64,000 nt of DNA from Sporosarcina sp. ACRSL. Its GTDB lineage: Bacteria > Bacillota > Bacilli > Bacillales_A > Planococcaceae. Shown here piece after piece: positions 1-8,486 of this stretch (position 1 is its first letter; each line of letters opens with the position of its first letter). The translations under genes and the position numbers were made by a program. The stretch is from NCBI RefSeq assembly GCF_022346605.1, contig NZ_JAKRNT010000008.1, positions 62,001-126,000 on the forward strand, given 5' to 3'. A model generated the notes under the pieces. It made no database searches. It was not told where the DNA came from and worked only from the letters and a program-made list of their open reading frames with translations.

Positions 1-917
1 TAAGGGAGACAATTTTGCATAAAGAGGATTTCATTTATCCGATGTTCGTTATCGAAGGAGAAAATGTGAAAAATGAGGTTAGCTCTATGCCGGGCATCCA
101 TCAATTTTCGCTTGATCGTTTGATGGAGGAAGTAGATGAAGTAGTCTCGCTTGGCATCCCTTCTGTCATTCTGTTTGGGATACCGTCTGAGAAAGATGCA
201 ACTGGCACAGGAGCATTTGATGAGGAAGGGATTGTGCAGCGTGCAACGCGCCTCATAAAAGAGAAGCATCCCGACCTTGTCGTCATTGCGGACACTTGCT
301 TATGTGAGTTTACAGACCATGGACATTGTGGCGTTGTACATGGTGATGAGGTGTTGAATGATCCATCGCTTGAACTGTTGGCTAAAACCGCGGTGAGCCA
401 AGCGAAAGCTGGCGCTGATATCATTGCACCTTCCAATATGATGGACGGATTTGTTATCGCCATTCGCCAAGCGTTGGATGAAGCTGGTTTCGAGAATGTT
501 CCGATCATGTCCTACGCAGTCAAGTATGCATCTGCGTACTACGGACCGTTCCGCGATGCTGCCGATTCTGCACCACAGTTCGGTGATCGTAAGACGTATC
601 AGATGGATCCCGCTAACCGAATGGAAGCACTTCGCGAGGCAGAGTCGGATGTCATGGAAGGCGCTGATTTCCTGATCGTCAAGCCTGCTCTGTCCTATTT
701 GGATATTATGCGTGACGTGAAAAACAATGTCCTTCTTCCTGTTGTCGCATACAATGTGAGCGGTGAATATTCGATGGTGAAGGCTGCAGCTGCTAACGGC
801 TGGATCAATGAAAAAGAAATCGTATTGGAAACATTGACAAGTATGAAACGCGCTGGTGCAGATCTCATCTTGACCTATCATGCAAAAGACGCAGCGCGTT
901 GGCTGGAGGGAAAATGA
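1..917 (+). CDS. hemB: Delta-aminolevulinic acid dehydratase (porphobilinogen synthase), 5' end missing
   Basis: HemB condenses two 5-aminolevulinate molecules to porphobilinogen in the cytoplasmic haem pathway. The frame is open from the window edge. The codons before the TTG at 15 read R-E-T-I-L and continue into [10 protein letters not shown], which matches the internal RETxLHxxDFIYP stretch of HemB, so the true start is upstream and about 25 residues are missing. The visible part has the cysteine-rich metal site [14 protein letters not shown] and the two active-site lysine segments SYAVKYAS and [10 protein letters not shown]. The stop TGA (915-917) abuts the hemL start, so the two genes are translationally linked. 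In B. subtilis this is the end of hemAXCDBL. The identification is firm. Confidence 0.96.
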   Translation, partial: RETILHKEDFIYPMFVIEGENVKNEVSSMPGIHQFSLDRLMEEVDEVVSLGIPSVILFGIPSEKDATGTGAFDEEGIVQRATRLIKEKHPDLVVIADTCLCEFTDHGHCGVVHGDEVLNDPSLELLAKTAVSQAKAGADIIAPSNMMDGFVIAIRQALDEAGFENVPIMSYAVKYASAYYGPFRDAADSAPQFGDRKTYQMDPANRMEALREAESDVMEGADFLIVKPALSYLDIMRDVKNNVLLPVVAYNVSGEYSMVKAAAANGWINEKEIVLETLTSMKRAGADLILTYHAKDAARWLEGK

Positions 918-2210
918 ATGGGCAGAAATTATGAAAAATCCAAACAAGCATTTACGGAGGCAGTGACGTTAATGCCAGGTGGCGTGAACTCACCTGTCCG
1001 TGCTTTCAAATCGGTCAATATGGATCCGATTTTTATGGAGAGTGGAAAAGGGCCGATCATTAGGGACATAGATGGCAATGAATATATTGACTATGTCCTT
1101 TCATGGGGACCGCTTATTTTGGGCCATTCCGACCCTGACGTTGTTGAGGGAATCAAGAAAGTGGCCGAGACGGGTACAAGCTTCGGTGCTCCAACTTTGC
1201 TGGAAAATGAGCTCGCGAAAATCGTCATTGACCGCGTCCCTTCGATTGAAGTCATTCGTATGGTATCGTCTGGTACGGAAGCGACAATGAGTGCCTTGCG
1301 ACTTGCTCGTGGATATACAGGCCGCAACAAGATTTTGAAATTTGAAGGCTGCTACCACGGTCATGGCGATTCGCTGTTGATTAAAGCTGGGTCTGGTGTC
1401 GCTACGCTTGGCTTGCCGGATAGCCCAGGAGTTCCCGAGGGAATTGCCAAAAATACCATTACAGTAGCGTACAATGACATGGACGGTGTCCGCGCTGCAT
1501 TCGAGCAGTTTGGAGACGATTTGGCTGGTGTCATTGTCGAACCGGTTGCTGGAAACATGGGAGTTGTCCCACCGGAGCCAGGTTTCCTGGAAGGCTTACG
1601 CGAATTGACCGAGAAGAATGGTACGTTGCTTATTTTTGATGAAGTCATGACAGGGTTCCGTGTTGATTACAACTGTGCACAAGGCTATTTCGGAATTACT
1701 CCTGACCTTACATGTCTCGGCAAAGTGATTGGCGGAGGTCTTCCTGTAGGTGCTTATGGTGGTAAGCGTGAAATTATGGAGAATGTCGCGCCTGCCGGTA
1801 CTGTCTACCAAGCGGGCACATTGTCTGGAAATCCGCTTGCAATGACAGCAGGTATCGAGACGTTGAAAAAATTGACGCCTGCTTCCTATGACCATTTCAA
1901 AAAGCTTGGCGATCAGCTGGAAGCTGGTTTCCGTGAGGCGGCGGAGAAATACAATATCCCACATACTGTAAACCGTGCTGGATCCATGATCGGTTTCTTC
2001 TTTACAAACGAAAAGGTTACCAATTACGACAAAGCGAAAACATCCGACTTGGAATTGTTTGCGGAATACTTCCGTTTGATGGCAGAGGAAGGCATCTTTT
2101 TGCCGCCTTCGCAATTCGAAGGCATGTTCCTGTCCGCATCCCATACGGAAGAGCATATCGCAAAAACTGTCGAAGCGTTCCACAATGTATTTGCCAAATT
2201 GGCGAAATGA
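918..2210 (+). CDS. hemL: Glutamate-1-semialdehyde 2,1-aminomutase
   Basis: This PLP enzyme converts glutamate-1-semialdehyde to 5-aminolevulinate, the substrate of HemB encoded just upstream. The 430-residue length is normal for the family. The N-terminus has the [13 protein letters not shown] signature, and the PLP lysine lies in [17 protein letters not shown] near residue 268. The ATG at 918 directly follows the hemB stop, and GGAGG at about 904-910 is the ribosome binding site. It is the last gene of the haem operon; a structured repeat and a hairpin terminator follow. Some Bacillales carry a second paralogue (gsaB), but this position beside hemB argues for hemL. Confidence 0.96.
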   Translation: MGRNYEKSKQAFTEAVTLMPGGVNSPVRAFKSVNMDPIFMESGKGPIIRDIDGNEYIDYVLSWGPLILGHSDPDVVEGIKKVAETGTSFGAPTLLENELAKIVIDRVPSIEVIRMVSSGTEATMSALRLARGYTGRNKILKFEGCYHGHGDSLLIKAGSGVATLGLPDSPGVPEGIAKNTITVAYNDMDGVRAAFEQFGDDLAGVIVEPVAGNMGVVPPEPGFLEGLRELTEKNGTLLIFDEVMTGFRVDYNCAQGYFGITPDLTCLGKVIGGGLPVGAYGGKREIMENVAPAGTVYQAGTLSGNPLAMTAGIETLKKLTPASYDHFKKLGDQLEAGFREAAEKYNIPHTVNRAGSMIGFFFTNEKVTNYDKAKTSDLELFAEYFRLMAEEGIFLPPSQFEGMFLSASHTEEHIAKTVEAFHNVFAKLAK

Positions 2211-2239
2211 AGAAAGTGTTTTAGGGGAATAGGTATTTT

Positions 2240-2423
2240 CAGCCTGATTGAAAACGCTTGTCAATGAAGGCAACCTAAGAGCGCCACGTCCTGTGGCGAC
2301 GGTTGCATGACTCGCATCCTGCGAGCCCGCGCGAAGTGGAGCGAAGACGCGAATAGAACTTAAGGTTCATGAGCGGACGAGCGACACGAGCAACAACGGA
2401 TGCGAGCGTTTTTCAACAGGCTG
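2240..2423. repeat. 184-bp structured palindromic element between hemL and its terminator
   Basis: The outer arms at 2240-2258 and 2405-2423 are an imperfect 19-base inverted repeat (AGCGTTTTCAATCAGGCTG against AGCGTTTTTCAACAGGCTG). Inside are nested hairpins: GCCAC/GTGGC enclosed by GCAAC/GTTGC at about 2271-2306, and CTCGCA/TGCGAG at 2311-2326. CTCGCATCC at 2311-2319 can also pair with GGATGCGAG at 2398-2406. No coding frame in it looks real. It sits in the hemL 3' untranslated region and resembles an interspersed repeat or small palindromic element, but I cannot name the family. Confidence 0.6.
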
Positions 2424-2457
2424 ACCCATTGTTGATTTTTCAACAATGGGTTTTTTT
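2424..2457 (+). terminator. Rho-independent terminator of the hem operon
   Basis: The stem CCCATTGTTGA/TCAACAATGGG with a short T loop is followed by seven T residues. It begins right after the right arm of the palindromic element. Confidence 0.9.
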
Positions 2458-2524
2458 AATTTCTTCTACCTCTCTAGCTTGCTGCATATAATGGCAAGTG
2501 AATGAAACGGGGAGGGAACGAAAA

Positions 2525-3409
2525 ATGAAGAAGTTACAATGGAATATGAAAGAAGTCTTTTTTTTCCCGGAGGACGTAGGCGTACCGAAAGACGTACGCA
2601 CTCTAAAAGTGAAGGCAGGGTTTACGGAGAAACGTTCCGAAGACGCAGTGCGGTTGTCCGGTATTTACCATATCGCTGCGAAGGTTGACTTTACAGAAGG
2701 GGAGCGTATCGAACAAATCCCACGAGATGTTGTCTATGTTGACGATGTCGAAATGGATGGGCAAGCTGGATATTTTGAATATGCCGTTCCTCTTTATATT
2801 GATTTGCCGCCTGAAGTGGAACATCCTCTTCGAATCGAAGCGACAGATGTCAAAGGGTTTTTTGACGGACAAGGTTCATTTACAGTCGCTTGGAATGTCA
2901 ATTGCCTGTACGGGCAAGCGACTCCTGAACAAGCAAACAAAGAAACGGAAGACAGCGAACGCGTCGCCCAAATGGAGGAAAGTAAGGATAAGCCTACAGC
3001 AGCGAAAGAGACTGCGGCTAAAGAAGAAGCAACAGTCGCCGACAATCTCGAAAGTGAAGAAGTGGCCAAAGCCGCAAACGCGCCTACTGGCAAGGCGATG
3101 GCCGACGCCTCGGAAACAAGTAAAGAAGCAGTAGCTACGAATGAGAAGGCGGATACTGCTACAGCAATGGAAGTACAGAAAGAGCCTGTGAAAGCGAAAA
3201 TCACACAAACAGCTGAACGTCAAAAAACAGCCCCGGCACCAAAACGGACTGCTAAGGAACCTGTCCGCGAAACTACTGCAACTGCAACGCATGACAGCAG
3301 CTCATGGAATGCCCAAGATGACATACTGTCATACATTGCAGCGTTGCCGGATGAATGGTCGTCGACACGGTTCCGGTCAAATGATATCTTTGTAAAGACA
3401 GAAAGCTAA
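2525..3409 (+). CDS. spoVID: SpoVID-like spore coat morphogenetic protein, short form without LysM
   Basis: In B. subtilis the gene after hemL is spoVID, whose product helps the coat encase the forespore and contacts SafA and SpoIVA. This 294-residue protein fits by position. Its N-terminal domain (about residues 1-130) is beta-rich and follows the SpoVID plan: hydrophobic EVFFFPEDV, a central LSGIYHIAAKV strand, then YFEYAVPLYIDLP. Residues ~130-255 are a Lys/Glu/Ala/Thr-rich low-complexity linker. The C-terminus (DDILSYIAALPDEW) is not a LysM domain, whereas B. subtilis SpoVID is far longer and ends in LysM. ATG 2525 is preferred over the in-frame GTG 2498 because GGGAGGG lies 8 bases ahead of it. 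CATATAAT at 2485-2492 could be a sigma-E-like -10. The assignment rests on synteny and weak similarity. Confidence 0.7.
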   Translation: MKKLQWNMKEVFFFPEDVGVPKDVRTLKVKAGFTEKRSEDAVRLSGIYHIAAKVDFTEGERIEQIPRDVVYVDDVEMDGQAGYFEYAVPLYIDLPPEVEHPLRIEATDVKGFFDGQGSFTVAWNVNCLYGQATPEQANKETEDSERVAQMEESKDKPTAAKETAAKEEATVADNLESEEVAKAANAPTGKAMADASETSKEAVATNEKADTATAMEVQKEPVKAKITQTAERQKTAPAPKRTAKEPVRETTATATHDSSSWNAQDDILSYIAALPDEWSSTRFRSNDIFVKTES

Positions 3410-3568
3410 TCCAGCAAGGACACATAATAGAATGAAATCACCAGCTGTAGGAATAAGCAAAAGCCTGATTAGCTGAAAAACGGAAATGGGAATTATGATC
3501 CCTTTACAATAAAACCGCGTTTTCCGTATCCAAGGCGGCAATAAATAAGGATTATAGCCCTTTCTCAT
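3377..3568 (-). CDS. Small two-helix membrane protein, unknown function
   Basis: This 63-residue protein starts MRKGYNPYLLPPWIRKTRF and has two hydrophobic segments (about residues 21-39 and 43-59) joined by LLIPTAGDF. On the reverse strand AAAGGAAGG lies about four bases before the ATG, which supports real translation. Codon usage and the basic N-terminus followed by helices look protein-like rather than shadow-like. Its last ten codons overlap the end of the spoVID-like gene convergently (3377-3409). It occupies the position where B. subtilis has ysxE but is unrelated to that kinase-like protein. I do not recognise a function. Confidence 0.6.
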   Translation of the reverse strand: MRKGYNPYLLPPWIRKTRFYCKGIIIPISVFQLIRLLLIPTAGDFILLCVLAGLAFCLYKDII

Positions 3569-3591
3569 TTTACCTTCCTTTCATAATATAC

Positions 3592-3621
3592 TTGACGACT
3601 TCTCCACTAATCGAATATAAT
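3592..3621 (+). promoter_or_regulatory. Sigma-A promoter of the valS T-box transcript
   Basis: TTGACG at 3592-3597 and TATAAT at 3616-3621 are separated by 18 bases, so transcription would start near 3628, just ahead of the leader stem I. Confidence 0.8.
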
Positions 3622-3639
3622 ACTCATAACTATATAATG

Positions 3640-3877
3640 ATGCGTTGATCGGGATAGTACGCGATTTACATTTATCCAAGAGAGGGCTCCGTTGGTGGGA
3701 GGGCCTATAAATGTACTGGCGGAAAGTCACCCGGGAGCAGCTTTCGTGAAATTCGAGTAGCGGAAGCCGGTTTGAAACCGTTATTTATGATTGAGGCGCA
3801 AACGTTTTTTGTTTGCGCGAATAAAGGTGGTACCACGAATAACTCCTTCGTCCTTTTTGACGAACGGAGTTTTTTTG
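3640..3877 (+). ncRNA. T-box leader of valS
   Basis: This leader senses uncharged tRNA and switches between terminator and antiterminator. Visible parts are an AGTA motif near 3656, the AGAGAG stem I element near 3680, a stem III hairpin GCGCAAAC/GTTTGCGC (3796-3818) and the T-box core AAAGGTGGTACCACG (3823-3837). The terminator ACTCC..GGAGT with a T run is at 3841-3877. A GTC triplet (Val) at 3726-3728, after GGAAA and before A, is the candidate specifier codon and fits the valS gene that follows. The specifier call is tentative; the T-box call is firm. Confidence 0.93.
3841..3877 (+). terminator. Regulated terminator of the valS T-box
   Basis: ACTCCTTCGTC pairs with GACGAACGGAGT around a CCTTTTT loop and is followed by T residues. 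Its 5' side would pair with the T-box region in the antiterminator state. Confidence 0.9.
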
Positions 3878-3913
3878 TATTCACTTTTATTCGAGTAAAG
3901 AGGAGGAGTTCAG

Positions 3914-6559
3914 ATGTCAACAGAAAACTTGTCAATGCCAACGAAATATGAGCCGCAGTCGATTGAAGCGGGTCGGTACGAATGGTGGCTAAAAGGGAAA
4001 TACTTTGAAGCGCAGCCTGAAAGCGGGAAAGAGCCATACACAATCGTCATTCCACCGCCGAATGTAACTGGAAAGCTCCATTTAGGGCACGCATGGGATA
4101 CGACGCTGCAAGATATTCTCATTCGAATGAAACGGATGCAAGGGTATGATGCGCTATGGCTTCCAGGAATGGACCATGCAGGCATCGCGACACAAGCGAA
4201 AGTTGAAGAAAAGCTACGGGAGGAAGGAAAGTCCCGCTATGATCTTGGCCGTGAAAAATTCCTTGAGGAAACGTGGAAATGGAAAGATGAATATGCAGGC
4301 CATATCCGCGCGCAATGGTCAAAATTAGGTCTCGCCCTTGATTATTCAAGAGAACGTTTCACGCTCGATGAAGGATTGTCGAAAGCTGTTCGCGAAGTTT
4401 TCGTCAAGCTTTATGAAAAAGGCTATATTTACCGCGGAGAGTATATTATTAACTGGGATCCTGCTACAAAAACGGCTCTATCGGACATCGAAGTAATCCA
4501 TAAGGATGTACAGGGTGCATTCTATCATATGCGCTACCCACTGGCAGACGGAACGGGCAGCATTGAAATTGCAACGACACGTCCTGAAACGATGCTTGGG
4601 GATACTGCGGTCGCTGTTCACCCAGAAGACGAACGCTATAAGCATTTGATCGGCAAAACGGTAAAATTACCGATCGTTGGACGTGAAATCCCGATAGTCG
4701 CAGATGATTATGTCGACATGGAATTCGGAAGCGGGGCAGTCAAAATTACACCTGCACACGACCCGAATGATTTTGAAATCGGCAACCGCCATAATTTGTC
4801 CCGAGTACTCGTCATGAATGAAGACGGCAGCATGAATGAACTCGCTGGTAAATACGAGGGAATGGACCGCTTTGAATGCCGGAAAGCGATTGTCAAAGAC
4901 TTGCAGGAGCTTGGTGTTTTATTCAAAATCGAGGATCACTTGCACTCGGTTGGCCACTCGGAACGGAGTGGAGCAGTCGTTGAGCCATATTTATCAACAC
5001 AATGGTTCGTTAAAATGGCACCACTCGCGGAGGAAGCGATCAAGCTGCAGCAATCAGAAGGGAAAGTCAACTTCGTTCCGGAACGTTTTGAAAAGACATA
5101 CTTGAACTGGATGGAAAATATCCATGACTGGTGTATCTCTCGTCAGCTATGGTGGGGACATCGTATTCCAGCCTGGTACCATAAAGAGACTGGCGAAGTT
5201 TATGTCGGCCACGAAGCACCGGCCGATAGTGAAAACTGGAAACAAGATGAAGATGTCCTCGACACATGGTTCTCATCCGCATTATGGCCGTTTTCAACGA
5301 TGGGCTGGCCGGATGTTGATAATGAAGAGTTCAAGCGTTATTACCCGACGGATGCACTCGTAACAGGATACGATATCATTTTCTTCTGGGTATCCCGTAT
5401 GATTTTCCAAGGAATTGAATTCACTGGCGAGCGACCGTTTAAGGACGTTCTTATCCATGGACTCGTTCGTGCGGAAGATGGCCGGAAAATGTCGAAATCT
5501 CTCGGGAACGGTATTGACCCAATGGAAGTCATCGACAAATACGGTGCAGACGCATTGCGCTATTTCTTGGCTACTGGATCTTCACCAGGTCAAGACCTTC
5601 GTTATTCAACAGAAAAAGTCGAAGCGATCTGGAACTTTGCTAATAAAATCTGGAACGCCTCCCGATTCGCTTTAATGAATATGGATGGCATGACATATAA
5701 TGAAATCGATCTAACAGGTGAAAAGTCTGTAGCCGATGCGTGGATCTTGACACGGTTGAATGAAACGATCGACCAAGTAACGAAGCTTGCCGAGAAATAT
5801 GAATTCGGTGAAGTTGGCCGGGCATTGTACAATTTCATCTGGGATGACTTCTGTGACTGGTATATCGAAATGGCGAAGCTGCCATTGTACGGTGAAGATG
5901 AAGCGGCGAAGAAAACGACCCGTTCGGTACTTGCTTACGTACTCGATAATACGATGCGTCTCTTGCACCCGTTAATGCCGTTCATTACAGAAGAGATTTG
6001 GCAGAACCTTCCTCATGAAGGGGAGTCGATCACAGTGGCGGCTTGGCCAGTAGCTGATCCGGCATTGACGGATAAGGAGAAGGCATCGGATATGAAGCTG
6101 CTCGTCGACCTTATTCATGCGGTACGTAACATCCGTGCAGAAGTGAATACACCGATGAGTAAAAAAGTACCGCTTTATATTGCAGCGAAAGACGAAGCGA
6201 CGGTATCCGTATTGGAGTCGAACCGGAGCTATATCGAACGTTTCTGTAATCCCGAAACACTCGAAATTGGCGTCGGCATTTCAGCACCGGGCAAATCGAT
6301 GTCAGCCGTTATTACTGGAGCAGAACTATTCCTTCCGCTAGAAGGCTTGCTCAATATTGACGAAGAAATCGATCGGTTGAAGAAGGAATTGGCGAAGTGG
6401 GAAAGCGAAGTAAAACGCGTCCAAGGAAAGCTTTCCAATGAGCGATTCGTCTCGAAAGCACCAGAGGCAGTTGTAGAAGAAGAACGCGCGAAAGAGAAGG
6501 ACTACTTGGAGAAAAAAGCAGCAGTCGAACGCCGGATTGAGGAATTACAAGAAATTTAA
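3914..6559 (+). CDS. valS: Valyl-tRNA synthetase
   Basis: ValS charges tRNA-Val in the cytoplasm. At 881 residues it has the normal class I bacterial length. The HIGH-type motif is KLHLGH near residue 53, the CP1 editing domain contains [19 protein letters not shown], and the KMSKS motif lies in [14 protein letters not shown] near residue 527. The C-terminus is the charged coiled-coil arm typical of ValRS ([20 protein letters not shown]). AGAGGAGGAG precedes the ATG at 3914. It is the only gene between the T-box and the terminator at 6565 and is therefore probably monocistronic here. Confidence 0.98.
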   Translation: MSTENLSMPTKYEPQSIEAGRYEWWLKGKYFEAQPESGKEPYTIVIPPPNVTGKLHLGHAWDTTLQDILIRMKRMQGYDALWLPGMDHAGIATQAKVEEKLREEGKSRYDLGREKFLEETWKWKDEYAGHIRAQWSKLGLALDYSRERFTLDEGLSKAVREVFVKLYEKGYIYRGEYIINWDPATKTALSDIEVIHKDVQGAFYHMRYPLADGTGSIEIATTRPETMLGDTAVAVHPEDERYKHLIGKTVKLPIVGREIPIVADDYVDMEFGSGAVKITPAHDPNDFEIGNRHNLSRVLVMNEDGSMNELAGKYEGMDRFECRKAIVKDLQELGVLFKIEDHLHSVGHSERSGAVVEPYLSTQWFVKMAPLAEEAIKLQQSEGKVNFVPERFEKTYLNWMENIHDWCISRQLWWGHRIPAWYHKETGEVYVGHEAPADSENWKQDEDVLDTWFSSALWPFSTMGWPDVDNEEFKRYYPTDALVTGYDIIFFWVSRMIFQGIEFTGERPFKDVLIHGLVRAEDGRKMSKSLGNGIDPMEVIDKYGADALRYFLATGSSPGQDLRYSTEKVEAIWNFANKIWNASRFALMNMDGMTYNEIDLTGEKSVADAWILTRLNETIDQVTKLAEKYEFGEVGRALYNFIWDDFCDWYIEMAKLPLYGEDEAAKKTTRSVLAYVLDNTMRLLHPLMPFITEEIWQNLPHEGESITVAAWPVADPALTDKEKASDMKLLVDLIHAVRNIRAEVNTPMSKKVPLYIAAKDEATVSVLESNRSYIERFCNPETLEIGVGISAPGKSMSAVITGAELFLPLEGLLNIDEEIDRLKKELAKWESEVKRVQGKLSNERFVSKAPEAVVEEERAKEKDYLEKKAAVERRIEELQEI

Positions 6560-6564
6560 GCTGA

Positions 6565-6612
6565 AAAAAGAGTTGGTCCTCCAGCAATGGAGACGACCAA
6601 CTCTTTTGTTTT
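6565..6612 (+). terminator. Terminator of valS
   Basis: GAGTTGGTC (6570-6578) pairs with GACCAACTC (6595-6603), with an inner CTCCA/TGGAG stem and GCAA loop, followed by TTTTGTTTT. Confidence 0.92.
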
Positions 6613-6620
6613 ATACATGT

Positions 6621-6760
6621 GATCATAAACCTGTGTGAGTGATCATAAATCCGTGTGAGTGATCATAAATCCGCATGAGTGATCATAAATCCGCATGAGT
6701 GATCATAAATCCGTGTGAGTGATCATAAATCCGCGTGAGTGATCATAAACCCCGTACAAG
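6621..6760. repeat. Tandem array of a 20-bp unit, seven copies
   Basis: Six consecutive units of exactly 20 bases start at 6621, 6641, 6661, 6681, 6701 and 6721, with consensus GATCATAAATCCGYRTGAGT. A seventh, degenerate unit spans 6741-6760. Variation is confined almost entirely to transitions around positions 10-15 of the unit. Each junction makes a TGATCA palindrome. The array lies between the valS terminator and the convergent stop codon at 6767. It has no spacers, so it is not CRISPR. Confidence 0.95.
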
Positions 6761-6766
6761 CGCTCA

Positions 6767-7561
6767 TTACCCCTTCAATTTCCGCTTCACGTACTCCATC
6801 AACTTCTCTGCAACTGAAAAATCATGCGTCACATACAGTGACCTTGCACCTACCGGATCTTCAATTTCATTCAACATCCAACCGCCGTCCGGCAATAAAA
6901 GAAAATCGATGCCGATATAATCGCTTTTTAACGCCCTTGCAATCTTGCGGACTTCTTTTTCCTTCCAAGACGATAGTGTGTACTTCTCCACAGAACCGCC
7001 TAGTGTATAATTCGACTTGAAGGACTTGCTTCCCGTCCGTTTGACAGCTCCCAAAACGTCTTCACCGAGCATGAACACCCGGACGTCTGTTGAGCAGGAT
7101 TCGATATAGGGCTGGACAATAGTCCGTCTTTCAGAAAACCGAGAGAAAAACTCCTCTGCGTCCTCTTTCGTCTCACAAAGAAACACTTCATTACCGCCAT
7201 GACCGTCGATTGTTTTTAACACAACTGGGAAGGAGGGGACATCCCGTACGGACTCCGCTTTCCTTGTTGGAACTGCGGGTACCCCTAACAAAGTGGCAAG
7301 TTCAAAAGTCTTCAATTTATCATTCGCTATTTTATTCACTTCGGCTCGGTTGATAATCCGAAATCCTTCCGTCTCCCATTTTTCCGAGAGCACTGGATTT
7401 CGGTTGCGAAATAGAATGAAATCCGCATCTCGATCCGGTTCTTCCCCATCAACGATCAACATCAATACGATATCTATCCCCGAGGCGTTCTTCATCAAAT
7501 CATCTATAAATCCCCGATTACGCTCCGCTTCCCCTAAAGAATAATAAACATATCCTTTCAT
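6767..7561 (-). CDS. ATP-grasp ligase, second of a pair
   Basis: This 264-residue protein belongs to the ATP-grasp (RimK-like) superfamily, which joins carboxylates to amino groups using ATP. The nucleotide-binding part has FPVVLKTIDGHGGNEVFL (glycine-rich loop) and TIVQPYIES, followed by DVRVFMLGEDVLGAVKR. The metal-binding region near the C-terminus reads LNEIEDPVGARSLY, where the usual E-x-N is E-I-E. Its ATG at 7561 overlaps the end of the upstream ligase gene (ATGA, 7558-7561), so the two are co-translated and probably work together. It is similar in size and fold to its partner but diverged. The substrate is unknown, and no small peptide gene is evident nearby. Confidence 0.8.
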   Translation of the reverse strand: MKGYVYYSLGEAERNRGFIDDLMKNASGIDIVLMLIVDGEEPDRDADFILFRNRNPVLSEKWETEGFRIINRAEVNKIANDKLKTFELATLLGVPAVPTRKAESVRDVPSFPVVLKTIDGHGGNEVFLCETKEDAEEFFSRFSERRTIVQPYIESCSTDVRVFMLGEDVLGAVKRTGSKSFKSNYTLGGSVEKYTLSSWKEKEVRKIARALKSDYIGIDFLLLPDGGWMLNEIEDPVGARSLYVTHDFSVAEKLMEYVKRKLKG

Positions 7562-8424
7562 GCAAGCTTACCTACAATATACTCAATCATCTTGTCTGCC
7601 ACATTAATGCCCGTCACGTTATAAATATTGCGGATATGCGCGGCAGCATTCACTTCGCAGACGAGTGGTTCTTCGTTTTCGCCAAATAACAGATCGACTC
7701 CCGCAAATTCGGCCCCAACCGCCTCTGCAGCGCGGATCGCCAATTCCTTTTGAGCGGGGGTCAGTTCAATGACACTTGCGACGCCGCCGTTCGTAATATT
7801 CGCCCGGAAATCCGTTTCGGAAGAACGGTGCATTGCCGCAACAATTTCTCCGCCAACGATATTGACACGGATATCCCTACCTCTGCTCGTTTCAATGAAC
7901 TCTTGAAAGACATAGTCGACTCCTCTCAGTTCATCGACCTTCGCAAAAAACTCCTTTTCCGTTTCGATCAAATATACTTTCATGCCGAAAGAACCATGAC
8001 CTTCCTTAATAATCATCGGCAAGCCCAATTTCTCGAGAACCATTTCATAATAGCCGGATTTTTCAATTGTAAATTTCGGATAAACTTTCGGTGCAATAAT
8101 CGTTTCCGGCATTGCGATTTTATCTTTTGCAAGCTGTATGTATTGCTTCGCCTTATTATCACAAGTCTCAATTACTTCTGGGTCATTGAAAACAGGGATG
8201 CCTGCATTTTTCAAGTAGGTCGCGAGCAGAATGTCTTTGTCCAGGAAGACGACAAAATCTGGGCGGCCACCAAGCTCTTCATGAAGAGCCATAAGCACCT
8301 CATAATTCTTTTTCAAGGTAGCATTAATACCTGCTCGTTCAGCGGCATCTTTCAAAAGCTCCGCCTGATCTCGAAATTTATCGCTCGTTAAACTACCGTT
8401 ATAAATGACCCAACATTTTTTCAT
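7558..8424 (-). CDS. RimK-type ATP-grasp ligase, first of a pair
   Basis: This 288-residue protein has a pre-ATP-grasp N-terminal region (about residues 1-100, containing PDFVVFLDKDILLATYL). The ATP-grasp core carries LPMIIKEGHGSFGMKV (glycine-rich loop), VFQEFIETSRGRDIRV and the intact metal site LVCEVNAAAHIRN (E-x-N). RimK, LysX/ArgX and CofF-like ligases share this plan and attach amino acids to proteins or carrier molecules. The start ATG at 8424 is preceded by GGAGGG on the reverse strand. It is divergent from folC across 62 bases and precedes a second ATP-grasp gene. B. subtilis has no such pair between valS and folC, so this looks like an accessory insertion. Confidence 0.85.
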   Translation of the reverse strand: MKKCWVIYNGSLTSDKFRDQAELLKDAAERAGINATLKKNYEVLMALHEELGGRPDFVVFLDKDILLATYLKNAGIPVFNDPEVIETCDNKAKQYIQLAKDKIAMPETIIAPKVYPKFTIEKSGYYEMVLEKLGLPMIIKEGHGSFGMKVYLIETEKEFFAKVDELRGVDYVFQEFIETSRGRDIRVNIVGGEIVAAMHRSSETDFRANITNGGVASVIELTPAQKELAIRAAEAVGAEFAGVDLLFGENEEPLVCEVNAAAHIRNIYNVTGINVADKMIEYIVGKLA

Positions 8425-8486
8425 TTCGTTCCCTCCGGCCGTGATATACTACTTCTAAGCTGATTTTACCATAAGGGGCGATAGAA

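Noticed and set aside
1596-2273. Long open frame (225 residues) antisense to hemL
   Set aside because: It lies opposite a highly conserved gene, lacks a ribosome site and has a Cys/Phe-rich composition typical of antisense frames.
2498-2524. GTG 2498 as start of the spoVID-like gene
   Set aside because: It would place the strong GGGAGGG ribosome site inside the coding region; ATG 2525 is correctly spaced.
6621-6760. CRISPR-like array
   Set aside because: Units are contiguous with no spacers, only 20 bases long, and no cas genes are present.
7750-8391. 213-residue frame antisense to the first ATP-grasp gene
   Set aside because: The reverse-strand protein has clear ATP-grasp motifs and a ribosome site; this frame has neither.
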